Shown here: positions 18,637-26,404 of the stretch, piece after piece
Position numbering within the stretch: position 1 is the first letter of the stretch
Layout of the letters: every line of letters begins with the position of its first letter
NCBI RefSeq assembly: GCF_018069895.1
Contig: NZ_JAGQDH010000019.1
Coordinates: 1-55,031 of the forward strand
Length of the DNA: 55,031 nt
From: Roseovarius autotrophicus
Lineage (GTDB): Bacteria > Pseudomonadota > Alphaproteobacteria > Rhodobacterales > Rhodobacteraceae
Direction of reading: 5' to 3'
Made by a program: the position numbers and the translations under genes
The notes under the pieces: model-generated
Seen by the model: only the letters and a program-made list of their open reading frames with translations
Database searches by the model: none
What the model was told of the DNA's origin: nothing

Positions 18637-20232
18637 TCAGGATGTCGCGCGCAGCGCGGCGACATGGCTTTCGGCAAGGGATTTAAGCCGGTCCTTGCCA
18701 ATCACCCGCACGCTGCCCCCGGTGCGGGCGTATTCGCCTTCGAAGTCATGCAATTGCTCATGCACCGTGTGATCGATGTAGCGCACCTCGGACAGATCGA
18801 GCGTCAGCGCCTTTCCAGGCGGCAGGTCATCCAGAACGCCGCGCAGCGACAGGAAGTTGAGGAACCCATGCGCGCCGCGCAGCTTCAACGTCACTTGCTC
18901 TCCGGCGTCAGTGATCTCGGTCGGGGCCTTAACCCCGCGAACCCCGCGCACGGCATTGATGACCAGTGCCAGTACAAAGCCCGCGATCACGCCGATCAGC
19001 AGGTCCTCGACCACCACCAGCACCGCCGTCACCGCCATGTAGAAAACCTCTTCGTTTCCGGTCTTGGCGGCGTGGATAAACTCTTTGGGGTGGGCCAGAC
19101 GAAAGCCGATGAACACTAGCATCCCGGCAAGGGCCGCAAGCGGGATCATGTTGAGCAGCTGCGGAATGGCAACCACAGCCACGGCAAGAAACACCCCATG
19201 AAAGAAGTTGGCCCAACGGGTGCGCGCGCCGTTCATGATATTGGCGGAAGAGCGCACCACCTCGGCGATCATCGGCAAACCGCCGACAAAGGACGACAGC
19301 GTATTCGCGGCCCCCTTGCCGATCAGTTCGCGGTTCATGTCGGACCGACGTTTCCACGGGTCCATCTTGTCCATTGCCGCGGCGGTCAGAAGCGATTCGA
19401 GACTGGCCACGAACACATAGGTGACCACGAATTTCCAGAACAGCGGCGTCGCCACCTGGCTCCAGTCCGGTGAAAGATAGGCGTCGGCAATGTTGGTCGG
19501 CACGCTGACCAGAAATGCGTCGGGCACGGACAGCGCCTTGCTAAGCCCGATCGCCACGATGACAACCGCCAGCGGGGCCGGCACAAATTGCGCGATCCTG
19601 CCCAGCCGGGGCCACAGGATCATCAGTCCGAGGCTGATGCCACCGATCAAGGCTACCGAAGGCACCATATTGGCGAAACTTGCCGGAATTGCCGCGATCG
19701 TCGCAATCATTCCCCCCGAGAAATCCACGCCCACCGCAAGATGAACCTGCTTGGCCATGATGATGATGCCGATCCCCGCGAGCATCCCATGCACCACATT
19801 GAGCGGGAATATATTGGTCATCTTGCCAAGCTTCAGCAGTCCCATGCCGATCTGGATGATCCCGCACACGACCCCGACGGCAAGCGCCGCACGAAAGCCC
19901 CGGATCAGATCCACATCGCCAGTGGCCGGATCGAAACCCAGCCCGTTGACCGCACCGTAAACGATGGCAATCAGGCCCGCCGCCGCCCCGTTGATCGTCA
20001 CATGCGATCCGCTGATCAGCGCGCCGATCACCCCGCCGATCACGGCGGTGATCACCCCGGCAATCGGTGGCGCACCCGATGCAATGGCAATGCCAAGGCT
20101 CAGCGGCAAGGCGATCAGGAAAAGAATGAATCCCGCCGGCAGATCGAATCGCAAATTCTCAATCAGGCCCGGCACCCAGTCTTTTGGGACCGGGCCCGGA
20201 TTTTGCGGCGTGTCTGTTGCCTTTTCGGCCAT
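18637..20232 (-). CDS. SulP-family anion transporter with STAS domain (bicarbonate candidate)
   Basis: About 531 aa from ATG 20232, which follows a strong GGGAGG nine bases away. The longer frame from 20370 has no ribosome-binding site. The membrane domain (about 20-400) has the SulP pattern GLIENLRFDLPAGFILFLIA, 'GSHVTINGAAAGLIAIV' and many helices. The C-terminal STAS domain (about 430-531) includes LTLDLSEVRYIDHTVHEQL. SulP proteins carry sulfate, bicarbonate or other anions, with Na+ or H+ coupling. Its place as the first gene of the DabA cluster makes bicarbonate (BicA-like function) the best guess, but substrate cannot be read from sequence. Confidence 0.88.
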   Translation of the reverse strand: MAEKATDTPQNPGPVPKDWVPGLIENLRFDLPAGFILFLIALPLSLGIAIASGAPPIAGVITAVIGGVIGALISGSHVTINGAAAGLIAIVYGAVNGLGFDPATGDVDLIRGFRAALAVGVVCGIIQIGMGLLKLGKMTNIFPLNVVHGMLAGIGIIIMAKQVHLAVGVDFSGGMIATIAAIPASFANMVPSVALIGGISLGLMILWPRLGRIAQFVPAPLAVVIVAIGLSKALSVPDAFLVSVPTNIADAYLSPDWSQVATPLFWKFVVTYVFVASLESLLTAAAMDKMDPWKRRSDMNRELIGKGAANTLSSFVGGLPMIAEVVRSSANIMNGARTRWANFFHGVFLAVAVVAIPQLLNMIPLAALAGMLVFIGFRLAHPKEFIHAAKTGNEEVFYMAVTAVLVVVEDLLIGVIAGFVLALVINAVRGVRGVKAPTEITDAGEQVTLKLRGAHGFLNFLSLRGVLDDLPPGKALTLDLSEVRYIDHTVHEQLHDFEGEYARTGGSVRVIGKDRLKSLAESHVAALRATS

Positions 20233-20423
20233 GTTTGTTTCCTCCCTTAAGGTGTCTTGGGTCACGGTTTTGTGCAGGCCATGTGAAAAGTCATATGTGC
20301 GTCTGCGCAAATGCGACGGAATTATTCGTGAAAAAAACGCAATGCGCCCTGTTCTCCGACGAAGCCCCATGATAGGAAACGATCAGCCGGTTACCGCCGC
20401 ACACCTTGCACAGATCATTCGTG

Positions 20424-20684
20424 ATGAACGCCACAAAATCCGACACCGTGATATTTGCGCTTGTAATCGCCTTGGGCGGAACGCTGGCATTCATGTCGGC
20501 GATACTTATGAGAAGCACCTCAGTAGGACCTGAAGCCGCGTTTGACACCTTGGTAGGAGTAGGTCTGATCGCTTGGCTCTATGCCGCGATTACCGGGTTG
20601 GAAATGGTCAGTCGCCGTACATTTTTGCATGTCTGCACGGCCGCCTTCATCACTGTTCCGATAGCGGTATTGTTGTTTCTCTGA
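20424..20684 (+). CDS. Small hydrophobic protein of unknown function
   Basis: An 86 aa frame from ATG 20424 (a TTG at 20406 is also possible) with three hydrophobic stretches, about residues 10-28, 41-57 and 66-85. No Shine-Dalgarno is obvious and I recognise no family. Base composition is noticeably less GC-rich than the neighbours, and it lies next to insertion-sequence debris, so it may be acquired or non-coding. The 190 bases between it and the SulP start hold the upstream region of the SulP operon; I see no convincing promoter there. Confidence 0.4.
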   Translation: MNATKSDTVIFALVIALGGTLAFMSAILMRSTSVGPEAAFDTLVGVGLIAWLYAAITGLEMVSRRTFLHVCTAAFITVPIAVLLFL

Positions 20685-20692
20685 TCTGACTT

Positions 20693-20981
20693 TCAAGAAG
20701 GAACTTCGGGGTCCGGTGCAATTACTGAGATGCCGTAATGGGCGAGTCGCTCCCGGGCCCGGCGTAGTGCTGCGTTGTTTTGTTGATTGTCACTGAGAAC
20801 TGACCCGGCATTTTCATCGAGATCTGACCCACCCAGTCGTTATGATCTTCTGATGGCATTGATGATGTGACCGCCCCCCGACGGCATCAATGTGCCAGGG
20901 TGGGTCTGCGATGATCCACAAAGGAGGACGGTCATGTCGGAGATTATCACCCTTCGCGGTTTGGGCGAGCTGAAAACGTAG
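20693..20981. mobile_element. Insertion-sequence debris (IS21-type end and IS110-like start)
   Basis: There is no intact transposase. TGTCACTGAGAACTGACCC (20788-20806) is followed by a partial repeat CGAGATCTGACCC (20818-20830), a pattern I associate with ends of IS21-type elements. Beyond it, an inverted repeat CATTGATG (20857-20864) / CATCAATG (20885-20892) precedes a strong AAAGGAGG and an ATG at 20934. That ATG encodes only MSEIITL... before a stop at 20979-20981, like the start of an IS110-type transposase cut off almost at once. A short minus-strand frame ends at 20693 (...ALRRARERLAHYGISVIAPD...) and is unidentified. The right boundary is the break in arsJ. Confidence 0.45.
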
Positions 20982-21892
20982 AGCCCCGCCCAAAGGATCG
21001 CGCGCGCGGTGATCGCGGATTCGGGCCGTGTTTGTGCCCCCAGAAGCCGTGGCGCGAGCGCCTGCACCGCGCCATAGGCGATGATCCAGAGCGCCATGAA
21101 GCCGCCCACCAGAAAGAACGCCTCTCGCCGCCCCGCATCGGTGCCGTCCGACAGAACCATCTGGAAATAGACCGGGATGCCCACTACAAACCACACGTCA
21201 CGGGCACCGAACAGGAACATCCGTGAAAGGCTGAGCCGGTTGACGCGGGCATCGCGCGAGCGCCAGCCGCCCCAGGCCTCGGCGGGCTTCATGCGTCCCG
21301 GCAGTCCTGCGGGCAGGAACAGCACCACCGCCGCGAGAATAACCGCCAGCACCCCCGCCATGCTCCAGACCGCCGCGTGAAACCCCGCAAGGCCCAAAAG
21401 CGCCGCGCCGAGGAAGAAGCCCGCGCCCTTGACCGCGTTCTTGGAGCCGGTGAGGGTGGCGACCCAGCGGAAAAGTCCGCCAACCCCGGCGGGAGCGAGC
21501 AGCTTGACGGCGGATTTCGAGGACATCTTGGCCAGATCCTTGGCCACGCCCGACGCGCCCTGCACCGCCATCACGAAGGCGACCGAGGCGGGAATGCCCC
21601 ACTCTGGGTCAAGCTGCGCCAGCGCCACAAGCGCCCCGATCTGAAGCGCGAGCCCGCCATAGAGCGTCGCGGCAAGCCCGAAGCGCGCGGCAAGCCAGCC
21701 GGCGGCGAGGTTGGTGACAATCCCCGCCACCTCATAGAGCAGGAAGAGCCACGCGAGTTGCACCGGCGAAAAGCCGAGCGTGTTGAAATGCAGCAAAACC
21801 AGCATCCGCAGCGCGCCATCCGACAGCATGAAGGCCCAATAGGCCGCCGTGACGGCACCGTAAGCGCGCAGCGGATTGACGGCTTCCGTCAC
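20840..21892 (-). pseudogene. arsJ: ArsJ organoarsenical efflux transporter, 3'-truncated by IS remnant
   Basis: ArsJ is a major-facilitator exporter of 1-arseno-3-phosphoglycerate, made by the GAPDH encoded just upstream. GTG 21892 overlaps the GAPDH stop (GTGA). The first roughly 300 residues match the family: LRAYGAVTAAYWAFMLSDGA, GIVTNLAAGWLAARFGL, SGVAKDLAKMSSKSAVKLL, RWVATLTGSKNAVKG. Homology ends near 20980 (...LWAGLYVF). The remaining roughly 45 codons to TGA/TAG at 20840 are encoded by the IS remnant read backwards. Full ArsJ is about 400 residues, so the last few membrane helices are missing and transport is probably lost. Confidence 0.75.
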
Positions 21893-22896
21893 AGCGAGGT
21901 CGCAACCATGCGGGCGATGTCGCCAAGCCGACAGGCATAGCCCCATTCGTTGTCGTACCAGGCGTAGACCTTTACCTGTGTGCCATTCACGACCATGGTC
22001 GAGAGCCCGTCCACGATCGAGGAGCGCGGATCGTTGGTATAATCGGACGAGACGAGCGGGCGCGTCTCGAACCCGAGGATGCCCGCAAGTGGGCCCTCGG
22101 AGGCGCCCTGGAAGAGCGCGTTGACCTCTTCGACACTGGTGGTGCGGTCCATCTCGAAGACGCAATCGGTGAGCGAGGCGTTGAGCAGCGGCACGCGCAC
22201 CGCGTGACCGTTCAGCCGCCCGGTGAGTTCGGGATAGATCAGCGTGATCGCCGTGGCGCTGCCGGTCGTGGTGGGGATGAGGTTCGTCAACGCCGAGCGC
22301 GCGCGGCGCATGTCACGCGCGGGCCGGTCCACGATTGTCTGGGTATTGGTCACGTCGTGGATCGTGGTGATCGCGCCGTGGCGGATACCGATGGCCTCAT
22401 GCAGCACCTTGACCACCGGCGCGAGGCAGTTGGTGGTGCACGAGGCGGCGGTGATGATGGTTTGCGAGCCGTCGTAGAGGTGATGGTTGACGCCATAGAC
22501 AAGGTTGAGCGCGCCGCCATCCTTGACCGGGGCACTGACCACGACCTTGCGGACCCCGGCCTTGAGATAAGGCGCGATCTTGTCTGCGGTCTTGAACACG
22601 CCTGTGCAGTCGATCACCAGATCGACACCGAGTTCGGCAAGGGGCAGCGCGTCGATGGTTTTCTCATGGGTGAGACGGATAGCCTGGCCATTCAGCACCA
22701 GCGCGTCGGGCGCATGGTCCACGGGCGTTGGCCATCGGCCATGGACCGAGTCGAACTCCATCAGAAGCGCGTGCTGTTCGGCATCGCCGACGGGATCATT
22801 GAGCAGCACGATTTCGCCGTCGCTGCCGCTGTCGATGAGGTCGCGCAGCACGAGTTTTCCGATTCGGCCAAGGCCGTTGAGGGCAATCCGGGTCAT
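21889..22896 (-). CDS. gap: Arsenate-type glyceraldehyde-3-phosphate dehydrogenase (ArsJ-associated)
   Basis: A 335 aa GAPDH: the NAD-binding start RIALNGLGRIGKLVLRDL, the catalytic Cys in AASCTTNCLAPVVKVLHE, and a C-terminus ending YDNEWGYACRLGDIARM. In ars operons this enzyme uses arsenate in place of phosphate to make 1-arseno-3-phosphoglycerate for export by ArsJ. Placement between arsR-arsC and arsJ, with a 6-base gap before it and a GTGA overlap after it, supports that role over glycolysis. With ArsJ broken, its product could no longer be exported by this route and would decompose spontaneously. Confidence 0.9.
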   Translation of the reverse strand: MTRIALNGLGRIGKLVLRDLIDSGSDGEIVLLNDPVGDAEQHALLMEFDSVHGRWPTPVDHAPDALVLNGQAIRLTHEKTIDALPLAELGVDLVIDCTGVFKTADKIAPYLKAGVRKVVVSAPVKDGGALNLVYGVNHHLYDGSQTIITAASCTTNCLAPVVKVLHEAIGIRHGAITTIHDVTNTQTIVDRPARDMRRARSALTNLIPTTTGSATAITLIYPELTGRLNGHAVRVPLLNASLTDCVFEMDRTTSVEEVNALFQGASEGPLAGILGFETRPLVSSDYTNDPRSSIVDGLSTMVVNGTQVKVYAWYDNEWGYACRLGDIARMVATSL

Positions 22897-22902
22897 GGTA
22901 GG

Positions 22903-23745
22903 TCAGGCTTTCTTTTCCGCGGCGGTGTCGGTGCCGATCTCGTCCACCCGCGCCTGAAGCGCGATGCGGCCGAGGCTCTCGAAGGGCAACTCGACGAAGG
23001 CGGCGATGCGGCGGCGCAGGGCGGCATAGGTCTGGGCAAAGACCAGTGCTTTTTCCGCCTCGGTGCCGGTGGCCTTGACCGGGTCAGGCAGGCCCCAATG
23101 GCCGGTGATCGGCTGGCCGGGCCAGGGCGGGCAGTCCTCTCCGGCGGCCGTGTCGCAGACGGTAAAGACGAAATCCATCACCGGCGCGTCCTCGTCCTGA
23201 AACTCCGACGTGTGTTTGGAATGCAGCATTTCGACTTCGTGCCCGTTTCGGCGCAGCAGGTCGAGCGCGAATGGATTCAGCGCGGAATTGGGCCGCGTGC
23301 CAGCGGAGAAGGCGTTGAACTTACCCTTGCCCAGATCGCGCAGCAACGCCTCGGCAAGGATCGAGCGGGCGGAATTGCCCGAGCAGATGAAAAGCACGTT
23401 GAAACCTGTATCAGCCATGGTCCTGTCCCTTGTGGCGAGGAGGGTGGCAACAAGATCGGGGCGCGCGCGCCCCACATCGAGCGCGAGGTAGCCGATCAGT
23501 GCCTCTGCGGCGTCGAGATCGACGGAATAAAGCAGCGCGCGCCCCTGCCGCTTGGCGCGGATCAACCCGCAAGCGGCGAGGTCGGAAAGGTGATGGGAAA
23601 GAGTGTTCTGTTTCAGGCCAAGCGTCGCCGCGATTTCGGTCGGGCGCTGGCCATGCGGCGCAAAGCGCATCAGAAGCCGGAAGACGGCGAGGCGGTCCGG
23701 ATGACCGAGGGTTGAGAAGGCATGAGCGGCACAAACGATTTCCAT
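22903..23745 (-). CDS. arsC: ArsR-ArsC fusion: arsenic-responsive repressor joined to thioredoxin-type arsenate reductase
   Basis: A 280 aa two-domain protein. Residues 1-95 form an ArsR-type winged helix (STLGHPDRLAVFRLL, then QNTLSHHLSDLAACGLI). The canonical ELCVC arsenite site of plasmid ArsR is absent. Residues 115-245 form a low-molecular-weight phosphatase-type arsenate reductase, with P-loop CSGNSARS (nucleophile C121, R127), relay cysteines C197 (TVCD) and C205 (GEDCP), and GLPDP with the general-acid Asp. The tail of about 35 residues is unassigned. It heads the ars operon. No Shine-Dalgarno precedes ATG 23745, and the start appears to coincide with the transcription start. Confidence 0.9.
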   Translation of the reverse strand: MEIVCAAHAFSTLGHPDRLAVFRLLMRFAPHGQRPTEIAATLGLKQNTLSHHLSDLAACGLIRAKRQGRALLYSVDLDAAEALIGYLALDVGRARPDLVATLLATRDRTMADTGFNVLFICSGNSARSILAEALLRDLGKGKFNAFSAGTRPNSALNPFALDLLRRNGHEVEMLHSKHTSEFQDEDAPVMDFVFTVCDTAAGEDCPPWPGQPITGHWGLPDPVKATGTEAEKALVFAQTYAALRRRIAAFVELPFESLGRIALQARVDEIGTDTAAEKKA

Positions 23746-23780
23746 ATTTCCAGAATAATGGAAATATATGGCCGCCTCAA
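23744..23780 (-). promoter_or_regulatory. ars promoter with overlapping palindromic operator; probable leaderless transcript
   Basis: On the minus strand a -35-like TTGAGG (23780-23775) and a -10-like TATTCT (23757-23752) are 17 bases apart. This puts transcription start at about 23745, the A of the arsR-arsC ATG. A perfect inverted repeat ATATTTCC (23744-23751) / GGAAATAT (23760-23767) spans the -10 and the start, as expected for an ArsR operator. The -35 overlaps the stop codon of the upstream LacI gene. Confidence 0.55.
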
Positions 23781-24838
23781 GTGAAGGTTTGGTGACAGGC
23801 CGTTCCCGGTGGTGGCCTGAGCGAGGTGCGGCAGGTGATGGTGGTCTCCAGTTTCACACTCGGCCCCGGATCGGCGCCCGCGCAGAGCGCCACAAGCATC
23901 TGCGCCGCGCGGCGGCCCATCTCTCGATGCGGCACATGCACCGTAGTGAGCGCGGGGGTGACGATTCCGGCCAGTTCGATATCGTCAAAGCCGGTGACAG
24001 ACACATCGCCGGGCACGGAAAGACCCATCTCGCGGGCCGCCATGAGCGCGCCCGCTGCAAAGACATCGTTGCCGCAGAGCACAGCGGTGGGGCGAGGCGC
24101 GCGCGCCATCAGTCGCCGGAACGCCTCTGCGCCGTTCTCGATGGAATAGGCCATTTCCTCGACCTGCAAGCGCGCGGTATCCAGCCCCCTCGCGCGCATC
24201 GCCGCCTCTATCCCTTCAAAACGTGCGCGGGCGCGATCATTGTGCGCGCGCGGCGCGGTGATCGCGCCGAGGTGCCGGTGGCCCAGCCCCAGAACCTTGT
24301 CGGCAAGCGCCTGCATGGCGGCGCGGTTGTCAAAGCCGATGGAAAGGCGCACCGAGGCGGGATCGTGCACCCATGCCGCAAGGTAAGGGATGCGCCGCCG
24401 GTCCAGAAGCTCATAGGCTGCCTCGGTCCGGTCATGCCCGATGAGCAGGAGCGCATCGGCCCCGCGCGCGACGAGGGCGCGGATCTGCTCCTCTTCCAGG
24501 GCGGGATCATAGGATGAACTGGCCACCAGAAGGGTGATGCCATTGTGGCCAAGCTCTTCCTGAAACGCCTGAAGCCCGCGAGCAAAGATCGCGTTCTCCA
24601 TCGTCGGGATGATCGCGCCAAAGGTGTTGGTGCGTTTGGCGGCCATGGCGCGGGCGCCGAAATTCGGCGCATAGCCAAGCGCCTCGACCGCTGCCATCAC
24701 CCGTTCGCGCGTGGCGGCGCTCACCATGCTGGGGGTGTTGAGTGTGCGCGAAACGGTGGCGGTGGACACGCGCGCGCGCGCGGCGACATCTTCAAGTGTC
24801 GGCGCGGCGGTGGTCGGGACATCTCGCAGACGTGGCAC
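23777..24838 (-). CDS. LacI-family transcriptional regulator (probable hps repressor)
   Basis: A 353 aa regulator. The N-terminal LacI helix-turn-helix is TLEDVAARARVSTATVSRTL (about 14-33), followed by the hinge helix, with a periplasmic-binding-protein-like sensor from about residue 70 (FGAIIPTMENAIFARGLQ; PTAVLCGNDVFAAG; VSVTGFDDIELA). The GTG start at 24838 has only a weak ribosome-binding site. It is transcribed away from the TRAP/hps operon, and a palindrome in the shared gap overlaps that operon's promoter. It therefore likely represses the operon in the absence of a sulfonate-derived inducer. The ligand is inferred only from position. Confidence 0.9.
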   Translation of the reverse strand: MPRLRDVPTTAAPTLEDVAARARVSTATVSRTLNTPSMVSAATRERVMAAVEALGYAPNFGARAMAAKRTNTFGAIIPTMENAIFARGLQAFQEELGHNGITLLVASSSYDPALEEEQIRALVARGADALLLIGHDRTEAAYELLDRRRIPYLAAWVHDPASVRLSIGFDNRAAMQALADKVLGLGHRHLGAITAPRAHNDRARARFEGIEAAMRARGLDTARLQVEEMAYSIENGAEAFRRLMARAPRPTAVLCGNDVFAAGALMAAREMGLSVPGDVSVTGFDDIELAGIVTPALTTVHVPHREMGRRAAQMLVALCAGADPGPSVKLETTITCRTSLRPPPGTACHQTFT

Positions 24839-24875
24839 CTTCTGTCATCCACTTTCAAGCCATTGTGTCGACTGT

Positions 24876-24915
24876 AATGTAAAAGCTTGCAGTATGCAAT
24901 GTAAGCCATTACATT
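24876..24915 (+). promoter_or_regulatory. Promoter and LacI-type operator of the hps operon
   Basis: A perfect palindrome AATGTAA-GCCA-TTACATT lies at 24898-24915, and a further AATGTAA copy at 24876-24882 is 22 bases away (two helical turns). A promoter-like pair TTGCAG (24887-24892) and TACATT (24910-24915) with a 17-base spacer runs through the palindrome, so bound repressor would cover the -10. Transcription would start near 24922, 29 bases before the first gene. Confidence 0.55.
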
Positions 24916-24950
24916 CATCGGGACTCATGTCTGCACTGGGAGGAGAAGAC

Positions 24951-25127
24951 ATGGCCCTTGTGATTGCCGCGCTGCTCTTTGCGGGCTTCGTGCTCGATGT
25001 GGCGCTTGGCGCGCTGGCGGGCGCGGCGTTCCTGAGCGACGTGCAGGCCATGCTGCTGTTGCTCGCGGCTTCCGTCGCCTTCGTCGCGGCCATCCTGCAA
25101 CGTGAGGCCCAATCAAGAAAACAATGA
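24951..25127 (+). CDS. Small two-helix membrane protein, first gene of the hps/TRAP operon
   Basis: 58 aa, ATG 24951 with GGGAGGAG eight to ten bases upstream. There are two hydrophobic segments (about residues 3-24 and 28-48) and a charged tail QREAQSRKQ. It is 24 bases ahead of the TRAP binding-protein gene and downstream of the operator, so co-expression is likely. I recognise no family. Its size and position suggest an accessory subunit or chaperone of the transporter, which is speculation. Confidence 0.65.
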   Translation: MALVIAALLFAGFVLDVALGALAGAAFLSDVQAMLLLLAASVAFVAAILQREAQSRKQ

Positions 25128-25151
25128 ATTCGCTCAACAGGGAGGAGCACC

Positions 25152-26300
25152 ATGACACCGATCGAAAACGGGCTGGCGTCCGAGGAACGTCGGAATTTCC
25201 TGAAGTTGGCCACAAGCGGCGGCTTTACCGCCGCGATGGTGGCCGGGGCGGCGGGGGTTCTGTGGTCGTCCGAGGTGGCGGCGCAGACCCAGCAGGAGGA
25301 GCGCGCCCGCGAACAGGCCGCCGATCATGTGATGACGCTGGCCACGGCCTATGTCCTGGGGGCATCGCGCAGCTATCCGATCATGCAGCTCGACCTCAAG
25401 GAGAACATCCAGAACGCCACCAACGGCAAGGTCTATGTCAAGCTTGCTCCGGGCGGTCAGCTTGGCACGGGCGGCGCGCTGGTGCAGGCGGTGCAGGGTG
25501 GCACGATCCAGTGCGCGCAGCACTCGCTGTCCAACTTCGCGCCCTTTGCCAGCGCGGTCGATCTGATCAACCTGCCCTATTTCTGTGGTTCGAACCAGCG
25601 ATTCACCAATCTGGTGAGTTCAGAGGCATGGAAGCGGGAGGTGCATCCCAAGATCGAGGCCGCAGGCTTCAAGGCTCTGTTCTATGTGGTGATCGACCCG
25701 CGCGTGGTGGCCGTGCGCAAGGGTGGCGCGGGCGCGGTGCTGACGCCGGGCGATCTGCGGGGCGTCAAGTTCCGCGTGCCCGGCTCGCAGATGCTCCAGC
25801 AGTATTACCGTATGGTCGGGGCGAACCCGACGCCGGTGGCCTGGGGCGAAACGCCCTCGGCGATCAAGCAGGGCGTGGCCGATGCGCTCGATCCGTCGGT
25901 GGGTGCCCTCTTTGTCTTTGGCTTCAAGGATATCCTGAGCCATGTGACCTTTACCCAGGCGGTGCCTGACAGTCAGGTTTATTCGATGAACCTCGAATGG
26001 TTCAACGGCCTGCCCGGCGACGTGCAGGAGGGGATCGAATGGGCGGGTGAGATGACTGCGCATCAGAACCTTGCCAAGGTGCCCTCGGCGCGCGCCTATG
26101 CCATGGCGGAACTCGACAAGGCAGGGGTGGAGTTCCACAGTCTCAGTGATGATCAGCTTGCCGAATGGCAGACGGCGGGTGGCTATCAGCGCAGTGAGTG
26201 GGACGCCTTCAAGGTTGATCTGGCCGGGTCGATGGAGACGTTCGCGCGGCTTGAGGCAGCGGCGGGCACGCAGGGCAGGCACATCGTTCACGACGCCTGA
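25152..26300 (+). CDS. TRAP transporter substrate-binding protein (DctP type), Tat-exported
   Basis: A 382 aa periplasmic receptor. The N-terminus carries a twin-arginine motif (RRNFLK at about 13-18) and a hydrophobic stretch ending AAQ, so it is probably exported folded via Tat. The DctP family pattern is clear, including LGTGGALVQAVQGGTIQCAQ, the substrate-gripping Arg region GVKFRVPGSQMLQQYYRMVG and PTPVAWGETPSAIKQGVAD. With the two membrane genes downstream it forms a Na+-dependent sulfonate importer corresponding to HpsKLM of Ruegeria. Substrate DHPS is inferred from the linked dehydrogenases. Confidence 0.9.
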   Translation: MTPIENGLASEERRNFLKLATSGGFTAAMVAGAAGVLWSSEVAAQTQQEERAREQAADHVMTLATAYVLGASRSYPIMQLDLKENIQNATNGKVYVKLAPGGQLGTGGALVQAVQGGTIQCAQHSLSNFAPFASAVDLINLPYFCGSNQRFTNLVSSEAWKREVHPKIEAAGFKALFYVVIDPRVVAVRKGGAGAVLTPGDLRGVKFRVPGSQMLQQYYRMVGANPTPVAWGETPSAIKQGVADALDPSVGALFVFGFKDILSHVTFTQAVPDSQVYSMNLEWFNGLPGDVQEGIEWAGEMTAHQNLAKVPSARAYAMAELDKAGVEFHSLSDDQLAEWQTAGGYQRSEWDAFKVDLAGSMETFARLEAAAGTQGRHIVHDA

Positions 26301-26302
26301 GG

Positions 26303-26333
26303 CCGGGGCGGGACCGGTGCGGACCGGCCCCGT
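26303..26333 (+). promoter_or_regulatory. Intra-operon hairpin between TRAP P and Q genes
   Basis: Directly after the binding-protein stop, CGGGGC (26304-26309) can pair with GCCCCG (26327-26332), with an inner CCGGT/ACCGG pair (26314-26318, 26323-26327). The U-run is weak (TCTT). Such hairpins commonly protect or partly terminate the message so that receptor exceeds permease. Confidence 0.45.
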
Positions 26334-26404
26334 CTTCCGACCGTGATCGACTGCAACCGACCGCCGGGGCATGGCCCCAAGCGCGGCTACAGGAGGAGCG
26401 TGCC

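Noticed and set aside
21889..22896. Glycolytic GAPDH
   Set aside because: It lies between arsR-arsC and arsJ with overlaps, an arrangement specific to the arsenate-detoxifying enzyme, although the sequence alone cannot separate the two.
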